Positions 14,247 to 22,958 are shown, counted from the stretch's first letter. The stretch is DNA of 27,622 bases from CAZKTS01 sp964555735 (GCA_964555735.1 CAZKTS010000299.1:1-27622), one strand, 5' to 3'. The notes: generated by a model from the sequence alone, not told the origin. Numbers and translations: made by a program.

Positions 14247-14330
14247 GCCTCCGGCCAGCAGGAACGCTGGAGCGCCACGTGTGGGCACCCTCGCCGCCGT
14301 GCGCGAGACGAACCGAAAAGGGAGATCGAC

Positions 14331-15770
14331 GTGAGTGAGGATCGCACCGCCAAGGACGTCCTGGCCCTGGCGAAGGACAGCGGGGCCGAGTTCGTCGATC
14401 TCCGCTTCTGTGACCTGCCGGGCGTCATGCAGCACTTTTCGATGCCCATCCACGAGCTGACCGAGGACGGCTTCGACGCCGGCTACGGCTTCGACGGCTC
14501 GTCGATCCGGGGCTTCCAGGAGATCCAGGAGTCCGACATGCTCCTGATCCCGGACCCCACGACCGCGGTCATGGACCCGTTCCGTGAGCACGCCACCCTG
14601 AACCTCAATTGCTTCGTGCGCGACCCGGTCACCGGCGACTCGTACTCGCGCGACCCGCGCTTCGTGCTCAAGAAGGCGGAGGACTACCTCAAGGGCACCG
14701 GCATCGCGGACACCGCGTACTTCGGTCCCGAGGCCGAGTTCTACATCTTCGACCAGGTGCGCTTCGACCAGAACCAGTACTCGGGCTACTACTTCCTCGA
14801 CTCGTCGGAGGGCGTCTGGAACTCCGGACGCGACTACGAGCTCGACGGCTCACCGAACCTCGGGTACAAGCCTCGCTACAAGGAGGGCTACTTCCCCGTC
14901 CCGCCGATGGACTCCTACCAGGACCTCCGGTCGGAGATGGTCAAGCAGCTCGAGGCGGTCGGCATCGAGATCGAGGTGCAGCACCACGAGGTGGGCACCG
15001 CCGGCCAGGCCGAGATCGACATGCGCTTCGACGACATGTGCTCCATGGCCGACAAGCTCATGCTCTACAAGTACGTGGTCAAGAACGTGGCGTGGCAGCG
15101 CGGCAAGTCGGTGACGTTCATGCCGAAGCCGATCTTCCAGGACAACGGCTCGGGCATGCACGTGCACCAGTCGCTCTGGAAGGGCGGCGAGCCGCTCTTC
15201 TTCGACGAGAAGGGCTACGGCGGCCTGTCGGACCTGGCGCGCTGGTACATCGGCGGCCTGCTCAAGCACGCGCCGGCGATCCTCGCGTTCACCAACCCGA
15301 CGACGAACTCGTACAAGCGGCTCGTGCCCGGCTACGAGGCGCCGGTGAACCTCGTGTACTCGGCCCGGAACCGCTCGGCGTCGGTGCGCATCCCGCTGTT
15401 CTCGAACAGCCCGAAGGCCAAGCGGCTCGAGTTCCGCTGCCCCGATCCGTCCTGCAACCCGTACCTGGCGTTCGCGGCGTTGCTCATGGCGGGCCTCGAC
15501 GGCATCCAGAACCGCATCGAGCCGCCGACGCCGGTCGACCGCGACCTGTACGACCTGCCGCCGGAGGAGCTGGCCAAGGTCCCGCAGGTGCCCGGTTCGC
15601 TCGACGAGGCGCTCAACAACCTCGAGGCCGACCACGAGTTCCTGCTCGCCGGCGGGGTGTTCACGCCCGACGTCATCGAGACGTGGTGCTCGTACAAGCG
15701 GGAGAACGAGATCGACGCCGTGCGTCTCCGCCCGCACCCGTACGAGTTCTACATGTACTACGACATCTAG
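14331..15770 (+). CDS. glnA: Glutamine synthetase type I, adenylylatable (GlnA/GlnA1)
   Basis: This 479-residue dodecameric-type enzyme makes glutamine from glutamate, ammonia and ATP. Visible motifs are YGFDGSSIRGF (52-62), GPEAEFYIFD, GTAGQAEID, NGSGMHVHQSLW, NPTTNSYKRLVPGYEAP and RLEFRCPDPSCNPYLAF. Tyr407 in DLYDLPPEE is the adenylylation site used by GlnE, whose gene lies downstream on the opposite strand. The length is typical of actinobacterial GlnA1. GTG 14331 is supported by AAAGGGAG 6 nt upstream. Regulation probably involves the GlnR-type boxes at 14192-14229. A perfect 12-bp hairpin follows the stop codon. Confidence 0.97.
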   Translation: MSEDRTAKDVLALAKDSGAEFVDLRFCDLPGVMQHFSMPIHELTEDGFDAGYGFDGSSIRGFQEIQESDMLLIPDPTTAVMDPFREHATLNLNCFVRDPVTGDSYSRDPRFVLKKAEDYLKGTGIADTAYFGPEAEFYIFDQVRFDQNQYSGYYFLDSSEGVWNSGRDYELDGSPNLGYKPRYKEGYFPVPPMDSYQDLRSEMVKQLEAVGIEIEVQHHEVGTAGQAEIDMRFDDMCSMADKLMLYKYVVKNVAWQRGKSVTFMPKPIFQDNGSGMHVHQSLWKGGEPLFFDEKGYGGLSDLARWYIGGLLKHAPAILAFTNPTTNSYKRLVPGYEAPVNLVYSARNRSASVRIPLFSNSPKAKRLEFRCPDPSCNPYLAFAALLMAGLDGIQNRIEPPTPVDRDLYDLPPEELAKVPQVPGSLDEALNNLEADHEFLLAGGVFTPDVIETWCSYKRENEIDAVRLRPHPYEFYMYYDI

Positions 15771-15783
15771 TCTCGGTCGCTCG

Positions 15784-15810
15784 CTGTGGGGCGGGATACC
15801 CGCCCCACAG
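15784..15810 (+). terminator. Hairpin terminator after glnA
   Basis: A perfect 12-bp GC-rich stem (15784-15795 with 15799-15810) has a 3-nt ATA loop and lies 13 nt after the glnA stop. No T-run follows. Confidence 0.65.
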
Positions 15811-15885
15811 ACGCTCGCTCCCTGGCGAGCACCTCGGCCTCCGGCCCGGTGCCGCGTCTCGCGTGCGTGCGATATCGCTGACGGG

Positions 15886-15917
15886 AGTGGCGCTTCGGCT
15901 TCGGCCGGGGCGCCACT
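15886..15917 (+). other. Second UUCG-capped hairpin, upstream of the cupin-like gene
   Basis: A 14-bp stem (15886-15899 with 15904-15917, two adjacent G-T wobbles) closes on TTCG. It lies 20 nt before GTG 15938, so it could be a second terminator, an RNA-stabilising element or a structure affecting translation of the next gene. Confidence 0.5.
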
Positions 15918-15937
15918 GTCGCGAGCAGAGTGTGGGG

Positions 15938-16498
15938 GTGGACGACGCGCTCGACCGGACGCTGGTGCGCAACATCCTCGAGCATGCGACGGACTTCGCG
16001 TGGCGGATGCAGGACGTCGGGCTGCTCGGGCTCTGGCTCGACGACCGGCGTGAGCTCCGGCTCCACGTGTGGCACGACGGCGCGGTCGGCGAGCCGCTCG
16101 TCCACGACCACCCCTGGGACTTCACGTCGACCGTGGTCGCGGGCGAGCTCGTGAACACGCGCTACGTCGAGGACCCGGCGGGCGTCGAGTACGTGCGCGA
16201 GCGATACGCGACCGCGAACGAGGCCGACCGGCGCGCCGACACCGTGCACTTGGTCGGGACCCTCGAGACCCTGCGCGCCGGTGCGCGCTACCACCAACGA
16301 GCCGGTGAGCTCCACGACAGCCGCCAGGTGCCGGGCACGGTGACCGTCGTCCGGTTCGAGTCGACCACGGACGCGCGGCCGGAGCTCACGGTGTGCCGCC
16401 GCCCCGGCACGCCGTGGGTGTCGGGCCGCGCTCGTCCTGCGACGGCCGAGGAGGTAACGCGGATCACGAAGCGCGCGCTCGGGCGCTTCGACGGGTGA
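15938..16498 (+). CDS. Cupin-like protein of unknown function
   Basis: From GTG 15938 this is a 186-residue soluble protein. Its best feature is HDHPWDFTSTVVAGEL (56-71), a histidine-rich motif followed by a Gly turn, as in cupin and cysteine-dioxygenase-like beta barrels that bind a metal through His residues. Further beta-rich sequence (RYVED..., TVTVVRFES) fits a small barrel. There is no recognised family name and no substrate. It lies in the glnA-glnE gap; the neighbouring hairpins suggest independent expression. GTG 15932, two codons upstream, is the alternative start; 15938 has better spacing to a weak GCAGAG element. It may have nothing to do with nitrogen metabolism. Confidence 0.65.
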   Translation: MDDALDRTLVRNILEHATDFAWRMQDVGLLGLWLDDRRELRLHVWHDGAVGEPLVHDHPWDFTSTVVAGELVNTRYVEDPAGVEYVRERYATANEADRRADTVHLVGTLETLRAGARYHQRAGELHDSRQVPGTVTVVRFESTTDARPELTVCRRPGTPWVSGRARPATAEEVTRITKRALGRFDG

Positions 16499-16502
16499 TC
16501 TC

Positions 16503-19289
16503 CTAGGTGTCTTGCGCGTAGAAGACGCGCTCGAAGACCTTCCTCGCGCGGCGGGTGACGCGCCGGAAGTCGTCGCGGAGGCTCGGCTCGGGGCGGTGGG
16601 TGTACCCGAGCAGCCTGCCGATGCGCGCCGCGTCGGCCCCGGTGGGGATGGCATCGCCGGAGCGGCCGGTCACGAGGTAGGTCGCGTTGCGCGCACGCTC
16701 GCAGAGCTCGTAGGACTCCGCGAGCACGGCGGCGTCCTCGACGTCGAGCAGGTCGGCGTGCGCGAGCTTGCCGAGAGCGCGCACGGTCGACTGCTCGCGG
16801 ATCTCGGGGTGCGCCGCGCCGTGCTGGAGCTGGAGCAGCTGCACCGCGAACTCGACGTCGGTCAGCGCGCCCTTGCCCAGCTTGAGGTGGAACTGCGGGT
16901 CCTCGCCCGGGGGGATCCGCTCGCGCTCGACGCGTGCCTTGATGCGTCGGATCTCGCGCACGTCGTCCTCGGGGAGGTGCTCGCGATACACGTACGGCTC
17001 CACGAGCGCGAGGTAGCGGGCCGCGAGATCCAGGTCGCCGGCCACCGCCCGGGCGCGCAGCAGTGACTGGAGCTCCCACGGCAACGCCCAGCGCTCGTAG
17101 TACTGCCGGAAGCCTTCGATCGAGCGCGCGAGGGGCCCCTGTTTCCCTTCGGGTCGGAGGTTCGCGTCGACGCGGAACGTCTGGCCCTCGGCGGTCGTCG
17201 CGCCGATCTCGGCCATGAGATCGGTCGCCAACCGCTCGGCGGTGTCGAAGTCCTCCGGCGTGTCGCCGTCGTACACGAAGAGCACATCGATGTCCGACGC
17301 GAACGAGAGCTCGTGGCCACCGAAGCGACCCATGCCGATCACGGCGAAGGGCAGGCTCGGGTCGAGCGATCGCAGGGCGGCCTCCACGCAGGCGTCGCCG
17401 AGGTCGGCGAGCTCGCGAGCCGTCACCTCCTGCTCGACCAGGCCGAGCATGTCGCGCGACGCGATGCGAAGGAGCTGGCGACGCTTGAACCGGCGCAGCC
17501 CGGCCTGGCGTGCGGGCGGGTCCTCGCGCCACTGGAGCGTCTCGAGCGCGGTCTCGCGGAGCTCGTCAACGGTCCGCACGCGCGTCAGCCAGTCGTCGTC
17601 ACCGAGCCGCTCCACGACCTCGGGCTGGCGGAGCAACGCGTCGCCCACGAGCCGGCTCGAACCGAGGATCCGGCACACGCGCTCCGCGGCGCCCGGCATG
17701 TCGCGGAAGGTCGTCGCGAGCGCGGACGCCCGCGTGTCGCCCTCCGCGAGCTTGCGGAGCTGGAGCAGCCCGAGATCGGGATCGGGCGTGGTCGAGAGCC
17801 AGTCGAGGATGACCGGCATGAGCCGCTGCATGAGGCGCGAGCTGCGCGTCAGGCCGCGCGTGAGCTCGCGCAGCGCGGCACGGGTCTGGGTCGAGTCCAG
17901 GAAGCCGAACGCCGCGAGCCGCTCCTCGGCGACCGCGGTCGGCATCGCGCCGGCGCCGGCGAACGTCTCGAGCAGCGGGGCGAAGAACAGCCGCTCGTGG
18001 ATCGAGCGAACCGCGGCCTGCTGGCTCTTGTGCTCGGCGTCGAACGCCTCGAGCGCGGTCGCCTCCGGAGCGTCGCGGTAGCCCATGACGCGTGCGAGGC
18101 GGGTGAGTGCCACCGGGTCGTCCGGCAGCGTGTGCGTCTGCTGCTCGTCCCAGAGCTGGAGCCGGTGCTCGACCGTGCGGAGGAAGGTGTACGCCTCGCG
18201 CATCCGCTCCACGTCGGCGGGTTCCACGTACTCGCCGTCGCCGAGCTCGCGCAGTGCGTCGAGCGTGGTCGCGGACCGGATCGACGGGTCGTGGCGGGCG
18301 TGCACGAGCTGGAGCAGCTGGACCGCGAACTCGATGTCGCGGATGCCGCCGCGCCCCCGCTTGAGCTCACGGTCCGTGAGCCCTTTGCGCTGGAGCTCCG
18401 CCTCGGCGCGACCCTTCATGGCGCGCGCCTCGCGCACCGCGTCGGGATCGAGCACCTCGGGCCAGACGTGGGGCCGGGTCAGCGCCATGAACGCGGCGCC
18501 CAGCTCCTCGTCGCCGGCGACCGGCCGCGCCTTGATGAGCGCCTGGAACTCCCAGGGTCGCGCCCACCGCTCGTACCAAGCGCCGTAGCTCTCGAGGTTG
18601 CGCGTGAGCGCACCGGCGCGGCCTTCGGGCCGGAGGTCGGCGTCGGTGCGGAAGACGATGCCGTCCGCCGTCGACGCGGTCATCACCGACAGCAGGGCCC
18701 GCGCGACCCGGTCGGCTTCGTTGCTGTCCCCGTCGTGGACGAAGAGCACGTCGACGTCGCTCGAGTAGTTGAGCTCGCAGCCGCCGAGCTTGCCCATCCC
18801 GATGACCGCGAAGCCCACCTGCGGATCGGTGAGCGCGAGGGCGCGCTCGAGGCACTCCTGCGCGAGCGCGGCGAGCTCGCGCCCGACGGCGGGGAGGTCG
18901 GCGACCCCGAGGAGGTCGCGCGCCGCGATTCTCACGTACTCGGTGCGCTTCCAGCGTCGGAGCGCGCCGCCGGACTCGTCGGCGGCTGCTCCCGCCGCGG
19001 CCGCCGATGCGCGGAAGTCGGCGAGCGTTCGCTCCTTGGCGAAGGTGTCGTCGTCGCGGAGCGGGGTGAGCAGGGACTCGTCGCCGACGATCGCGTTCGT
19101 GAGCGAACGGGACGCGCAGGCGATCGCGACGAGACCGTCGCGCAGCACGGCACGGTCGACGAGCTCCCCGGCGAGTCCGGGATGGGCGTCGAGGATCCGC
19201 TCGAGCGCGGTCCGCGCCGCGACCGCGTCGGCCGAGCGCTCCAGCGCCCGGGCCAGGTCGCGACTGCTCAGCACCGCGGCCGCTTCCAT
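16503..19289 (-). CDS. glnE: Bifunctional glutamine synthetase adenylyltransferase/adenylyl-removing enzyme
   Basis: This 928-residue protein has the duplicated nucleotidyltransferase architecture of GlnE. The N-terminal (adenylyl-removing type) domain has GMGKLGGCELNYSSDVDVLF (164-183) with Asp178/Asp180. The C-terminal (adenylyltransferase) domain has GMGRFGGHELSFASDIDVLF with Asp666/Asp668. Each is followed by the FRTDADLRPEG / FRVDANLRPEG and RDIEFAVQLLQL / TDVEFAVQLLQL signatures. The enzyme adds AMP to, and removes it from, the tyrosine of GlnA (Tyr407 here). The length is slightly below the usual 950-1000. ATG 19289 is chosen because homology begins shortly after it. The gene converges on glnA, and the glnA/glnE/glnA2 neighbourhood resembles that of mycobacteria. 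No GlnB/PII gene is in the window. Confidence 0.95.
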   Translation of the reverse strand: MEAAAVLSSRDLARALERSADAVAARTALERILDAHPGLAGELVDRAVLRDGLVAIACASRSLTNAIVGDESLLTPLRDDDTFAKERTLADFRASAAAAGAAADESGGALRRWKRTEYVRIAARDLLGVADLPAVGRELAALAQECLERALALTDPQVGFAVIGMGKLGGCELNYSSDVDVLFVHDGDSNEADRVARALLSVMTASTADGIVFRTDADLRPEGRAGALTRNLESYGAWYERWARPWEFQALIKARPVAGDEELGAAFMALTRPHVWPEVLDPDAVREARAMKGRAEAELQRKGLTDRELKRGRGGIRDIEFAVQLLQLVHARHDPSIRSATTLDALRELGDGEYVEPADVERMREAYTFLRTVEHRLQLWDEQQTHTLPDDPVALTRLARVMGYRDAPEATALEAFDAEHKSQQAAVRSIHERLFFAPLLETFAGAGAMPTAVAEERLAAFGFLDSTQTRAALRELTRGLTRSSRLMQRLMPVILDWLSTTPDPDLGLLQLRKLAEGDTRASALATTFRDMPGAAERVCRILGSSRLVGDALLRQPEVVERLGDDDWLTRVRTVDELRETALETLQWREDPPARQAGLRRFKRRQLLRIASRDMLGLVEQEVTARELADLGDACVEAALRSLDPSLPFAVIGMGRFGGHELSFASDIDVLFVYDGDTPEDFDTAERLATDLMAEIGATTAEGQTFRVDANLRPEGKQGPLARSIEGFRQYYERWALPWELQSLLRARAVAGDLDLAARYLALVEPYVYREHLPEDDVREIRRIKARVERERIPPGEDPQFHLKLGKGALTDVEFAVQLLQLQHGAAHPEIREQSTVRALGKLAHADLLDVEDAAVLAESYELCERARNATYLVTGRSGDAIPTGADAARIGRLLGYTHRPEPSLRDDFRRVTRRARKVFERVFYAQDT

Positions 19290-19337
19290 GCCCGAGAGTG
19301 TCGCGCCGCGGAGCGGTCCTGGCAGCCGAGCAATCGC

Positions 19338-19343
19338 TAGAGT
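19338..19343 (+). promoter_or_regulatory. Leaderless-type -10 box for the glycine-rich protein
   Basis: TAGAGT is followed by exactly 7 nt and then ATG 19351, the classic spacing for a transcript that starts at the start codon. There is no purine-rich ribosome binding site between them, which supports this reading. Confidence 0.5.
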
Positions 19344-19350
19344 CCCCCAG

Positions 19351-20283
19351 ATGTCTCGCCCGCACCGTCGCAACCGACTCGCCCGCGGCCTTGCCGTCGG
19401 CGCCCTCGCCGGGGGCGCCGTGCTGCTGAGTGCGGGAGCGCCGGTCTCGGCGGCCCCGGTCACCGAGACGTTCTCCTGGGAGGGTGGCAACCAGGCGTTC
19501 ACGGTGCCGGCTGGTGTGTGCTCGATCACGGTCGTCGCGTTCGGGGCCGCAGGCGGCGACGGCGTGATCGACGGCTCGGTCGGTCCCGGCGTCGGTGGTG
19601 CCGGAGCGCGGATCACGGCCACGGTCGCGGTGAACCCCGGTGACGTCCTGACGATGGTGATTGGTGCGCCGGGTGCCGACGGTGCCGGCACCACCGCGGG
19701 CGCGGGTGGCGATCCCGACGGCGGTGACGGTGGCGGCACCGACGGTGCGGCCGGCGGCGGCGGCGGCGGCTCCACCCTGGTGCAGATCGGGAGCACGGTC
19801 ATCGCGCACGCCGGTGGCGGCGGTGGCGGCGGTGCGGGCGGCCAGGTCACGGGTCTGGGCAACGGTGGACTCGGCGGCGCGGCGGGCACTGACGGCGCGA
19901 CCGTGCCCGGTGGTGCGGGTGGCGGCCAGGCGGGCGGCAACGGCGGTGCGGGCGGTGCCGCGGCGCTCCCCAACGGCACCGCGGGCTTGGCGAGCACCGG
20001 CGGCGTCGGCGGCACCGGTGCGCAGGCGAATACCACGCAGGCCGGTGGCGGCGGTGGCGGTGGTGTCGTGGGCGGCGGTGGCGGCGGCGGATCCGGTCCC
20101 GGCACGTCGGCCGGTGGCGGCGGCGGTGGCGGCGGGTCGAGCGAGGCGATCGCCGGCGCGGTCATCGACACCGGGGTGGCCTCCGGCGCGACGAACGGTG
20201 GCGGCGTGGTCACGCTTACCTACGACACGGCCCAGTGCGCACCCGTGGCGCTGAACCCCGAAGAGATCAACTTCACCGGTTGA
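19351..20283 (+). CDS. Secreted glycine-rich protein
   Basis: This 310-residue protein has a Sec signal peptide: basic N-terminus RPHRRNRLARG, hydrophobic core to about residue 29, and a cleavage-like SAA|P site around 33-36. The mature protein starts with a beta-like segment (FSWEGGNQAFTVPAGVCSITVVAFGAAGG, 41-69) common to exported glycine-rich proteins. It continues with more than 200 residues dominated by Gly, Ala, Thr and Ser in GGGG runs. Only two cysteines remain in the mature part (Cys57 and Cys296, near the two ends) and could form a disulfide. It ends with ALNPEEINFTG. It is probably a surface or matrix protein; no enzyme motif is visible. It diverges from glnE with 61 nt between starts. 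GGC/GGT repeats make this stretch prone to assembly and length variation. Confidence 0.75.
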   Translation: MSRPHRRNRLARGLAVGALAGGAVLLSAGAPVSAAPVTETFSWEGGNQAFTVPAGVCSITVVAFGAAGGDGVIDGSVGPGVGGAGARITATVAVNPGDVLTMVIGAPGADGAGTTAGAGGDPDGGDGGGTDGAAGGGGGGSTLVQIGSTVIAHAGGGGGGGAGGQVTGLGNGGLGGAAGTDGATVPGGAGGGQAGGNGGAGGAAALPNGTAGLASTGGVGGTGAQANTTQAGGGGGGGVVGGGGGGGSGPGTSAGGGGGGGGSSEAIAGAVIDTGVASGATNGGGVVTLTYDTAQCAPVALNPEEINFTG

Positions 20284-20317
20284 GCCGACGACCGGCGGAG
20301 CCCGCCGGTGCTGCCCG

Positions 20318-20323
20318 TATCCT
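20318..20323 (+). promoter_or_regulatory. Leaderless-type -10 box of nadE
   Basis: TATCCT is followed by 6 nt and then GTG 20330. The spacing fits a leaderless mRNA. The GGTGG between them is too close to the codon to act as a normal ribosome binding site. Confidence 0.45.
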
Positions 20324-20329
20324 GGTGGC

Positions 20330-22039
20330 GTGCCGAAACTGCGGATCGCGGCCGCGCAGCTGAACCTCGTCGTCGGTGACCTCGACGGCAACGTCGAGCG
20401 GATCCTGGCCGGCTACGAGCGCGCCGAGGCCGAGGGTTGCGATCTCGTGGCGTTCCCGGAGCTCTCGGTGACGAGCTACCCGCCCGAAGATCTCCTGCTC
20501 CGGCCGGCGTTCGTGGCCCAGGCGGTGGAAGCGCTCGAGAAGGTCGCGGCGCGCACCGGTCGCACCGCGGCGGTGATCGGCTTCCCGCAGCCCGACCGCG
20601 ACCTCTACAACGCGGCTGCGGTCTGCGCGAACGGGAAGGTGCTCGGCGTCTACCGCAAGCACATCCTCCCCAACTACGCGGTGTTCGACGAAGAGCGCTA
20701 CTTCGAGCCGTGGAAGGAAGACGGTCCCCTGTTCACCATCGGCGGTGTGCGAGTGGCCGTGACCGTCTGCGAGGACGCGTGGAGCGCGTCCGGTCCGATC
20801 CTCACGCAGTCGGCGGGCGGGGCCGAGCTCGTCGTCAACATCAACGGGTCGCCGTACTACGAGGGCCGGATGGGCGAGCGCGAGACGATGCTCGCGACGC
20901 GGGCGGCCGACGCCTCGGTGCCGCTCCTCTACGTGAACCTGGTCGGCGGGCAGGACGAGCTCGTCTTCGACGGCGGCTCGATGGTCTTCGACGAGGGTGG
21001 TCACCTGCTGGCCCGGGCCAAGCAGTTCGAGGAGGACTTCCTCGTCGTCGACCTCGACGTGCGCCCGGCGTTCCGGCGCCGCGCGCTCGACCCCCGAGGG
21101 CGGGTCAGGCAGCCGCTGCTCCCCGAGGTCGCGGTGAGCGAGGCGCAGCCCGGCCCGGGCGGTGTCGAGCCGCGGATCGAGGCCCTGCTCGATCCGGTGC
21201 AGGAGGTCTACGAGGCACTCGTCGTCGGCACGCGCGACTACGTGCGCAAGAACGGCTTCACCGACGTCGTGATCGGACTCTCGGGTGGGATCGACTCGTC
21301 GCTGGTCGCGGCCATCGCCGTCGACGCGCTCGGTGCGGACCACGTCACCGGCGTGCTCATGCCGTCGCGCTACTCGAGCGAGGGCAGCGTCACCGACGCC
21401 GACTCGCTCGCGGCCAACCTCGGCATCCGCACGCTGACCATCCCGATCGAGGCGGCCCACGCCGCGTTCCTCGAGCTCCTCGCCGATGCCTTCGCCGGTC
21501 GCGAGCCCGGTCTCGCCGAGGAGAACCTCCAGGCCCGGGTGCGCGGCACATTGCTCATGACGCTGTCGAACAAGTTCGACTGGCTCGTGCTCACCACCGG
21601 CAACAAGAGCGAGATGGCCACCGGCTACTCCACGCTCTACGGCGACATGGCCGGAGGCTTCGCGGTCATCAAGGACGTGCCGAAGATGCTCGTCTACGAG
21701 CTGTGCCGCGACCGCAACGATCGGGCCGGGCGCGAGATCGTGCCCGAGACGGTCCTGGAGAAGCCGCCCAGCGCCGAGCTCCGGCCCGACCAGAAGGACA
21801 GCGACTCGCTGCCGGAGTACGCGCTCCTCGATCCGATCATCGAGGGCTACGTGGAGGACGACAAGTCGGTGGCCGAGCTCGAGGCCGAGGGGTACGACCC
21901 CGAGACGGTGCGGCGGGTCGCGAAGCTCATCGACCGCAACGAGTACAAGCGCCGGCAGGCGCCGCCCGGCGTGCGCGTGACACCGAAGGCCTTCGGCAAG
22001 GACCGCCGCCTCCCCATCACCAACCGCTGGCCCGGATAA
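20330..22039 (+). CDS. nadE: Glutamine-dependent NAD+ synthetase
   Basis: This 569-residue two-domain enzyme catalyses the last step of NAD synthesis, amidating deamido-NAD with ATP. The N-terminal nitrilase-like glutaminase domain (1-260) has the Glu44 (FPELS), Lys110 (YRKHILPNY) and Cys147 (VCEDAW) triad that releases ammonia from glutamine. The C-terminal synthetase domain has the PP-loop LSGGIDSSL (317-325) and TTGNKSEMATGYSTLYGDMAGG. Both domains are complete, so the enzyme should use glutamine directly. The length is at the short end for the fused type. It lies 46 nt after the glycine-rich gene and is followed by an EamA gene 12 nt downstream. GTG 20330 starts right at the conserved PKLRIAAAQLN strand. 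Confidence 0.96.
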   Translation: MPKLRIAAAQLNLVVGDLDGNVERILAGYERAEAEGCDLVAFPELSVTSYPPEDLLLRPAFVAQAVEALEKVAARTGRTAAVIGFPQPDRDLYNAAAVCANGKVLGVYRKHILPNYAVFDEERYFEPWKEDGPLFTIGGVRVAVTVCEDAWSASGPILTQSAGGAELVVNINGSPYYEGRMGERETMLATRAADASVPLLYVNLVGGQDELVFDGGSMVFDEGGHLLARAKQFEEDFLVVDLDVRPAFRRRALDPRGRVRQPLLPEVAVSEAQPGPGGVEPRIEALLDPVQEVYEALVVGTRDYVRKNGFTDVVIGLSGGIDSSLVAAIAVDALGADHVTGVLMPSRYSSEGSVTDADSLAANLGIRTLTIPIEAAHAAFLELLADAFAGREPGLAEENLQARVRGTLLMTLSNKFDWLVLTTGNKSEMATGYSTLYGDMAGGFAVIKDVPKMLVYELCRDRNDRAGREIVPETVLEKPPSAELRPDQKDSDSLPEYALLDPIIEGYVEDDKSVAELEAEGYDPETVRRVAKLIDRNEYKRRQAPPGVRVTPKAFGKDRRLPITNRWPG

Positions 22040-22051
22040 CGACCGCTCGCG

Positions 22052-22945
22052 ATGAGGCGATACCTGCCCGAGGGCGCGCTCGTCCTCGCCGCGTTCTTCT
22101 TCGGCGTCACCTTCCCCCTCGTCCACGAAGCGCTCGAGGACATCGAGCCGTTCGCCTACCTGCTGCTGCGGTTCGCGATTGCGGTCGTCGTGCTCGCGCC
22201 GTTCGCGATCGTCGTCGGACGGCGCGCCGATGCAGCCCAGCGCCGACTGCTCTGGCGCTCGGGCCTGATCGCGGGCGCACTGCTCTTCGGTGGCTACGCG
22301 ACGCAGACGATCGGGCTCGAGACCACCTCGCCCTCGACGTCGGCGTTCATCACCGGTCTCTACGTCGCGCTCACGCCGATCGTCGAAGCGATCGTGCGCC
22401 GACGGGTGCCGCCGCGCGGCGTCATCGGCGGGATCCTGCTCGCCACCCTCGGGCTCTACCTGCTGACCGGCGCCGACCTCGCGCTCGGCACCGGCGACGT
22501 CTGGACGCTGGCGTGCGCGGTCATCTTCGCCATCTGGATCGTCTACCAGGGCGAGCACGCGCAGCGCCTCGACCCCATCTCGTACACGACCGTGCAGATG
22601 GTGGTGGTCGCGCTGCTGTGCATCCCCGCGACGTCCGCGCAGGGCGTCGGCGAGATCACGGGCATCGCCCTGTTCGCCGCGGCGTTCACCGGCATCATGT
22701 GCTCGTCGGTGGCGCTGTCGCTCCAGCTGTACGGCCAGCGCCACATCGCGCCGAGCCGGGCCGCGCTCATCCTCCTGTCGGAGCCGGTGTTCGCGGCGAT
22801 CGCGGGCTACGTCAACGGCGAGCGCCTCGGCACCGTCGAGCTGCTCGGCGCAGTCGTGATCCTCGGCGGCATCGCGCTCGCCGAGTTCGGGCCCGGCCGC
22901 GCGGAGCTGCCCGCGCCCGAGGTCACCGAGACGCACCCGTTCTGA
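22052..22945 (+). CDS. EamA/DMT-family membrane transporter
   Basis: This 297-residue protein shows about ten hydrophobic helices in two EamA repeats (roughly 7-125 and 140-285). Typical repeat-end motifs are visible, such as TSAFITGLYVALTPIVEAIV (107-126) and SEPVFAAIAGYVNGERLGTVELLGAVVILGGIAL. Drug/metabolite transporters of this kind usually export amino acids, metabolites or drugs; the substrate cannot be inferred. ATG 22052 is 12 nt after nadE, so it is probably co-transcribed, though no strong ribosome binding site is present. The tail after the last helix is short and acidic. Confidence 0.9.
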   Translation: MRRYLPEGALVLAAFFFGVTFPLVHEALEDIEPFAYLLLRFAIAVVVLAPFAIVVGRRADAAQRRLLWRSGLIAGALLFGGYATQTIGLETTSPSTSAFITGLYVALTPIVEAIVRRRVPPRGVIGGILLATLGLYLLTGADLALGTGDVWTLACAVIFAIWIVYQGEHAQRLDPISYTTVQMVVVALLCIPATSAQGVGEITGIALFAAAFTGIMCSSVALSLQLYGQRHIAPSRAALILLSEPVFAAIAGYVNGERLGTVELLGAVVILGGIALAEFGPGRAELPAPEVTETHPF

Positions 22946-22952
22946 CCCCGCC

Positions 22953-22958
22953 TACGCT
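22953..22958 (+). promoter_or_regulatory. Putative -10 box for the small helical protein
   Basis: TACGCT lies 9 nt before ATG 22968, predicting a leader of about 3 nt or none. No -35 consensus is visible. Confidence 0.35.

Noticed and set aside
20273..22936. Antisense open frame of 887 residues opposite nadE and the EamA gene
   Set aside because: Shadow of high-GC codon bias; Arg/Glu/Gly-rich with no domain, while the plus strand encodes clear NAD synthetase and transporter.
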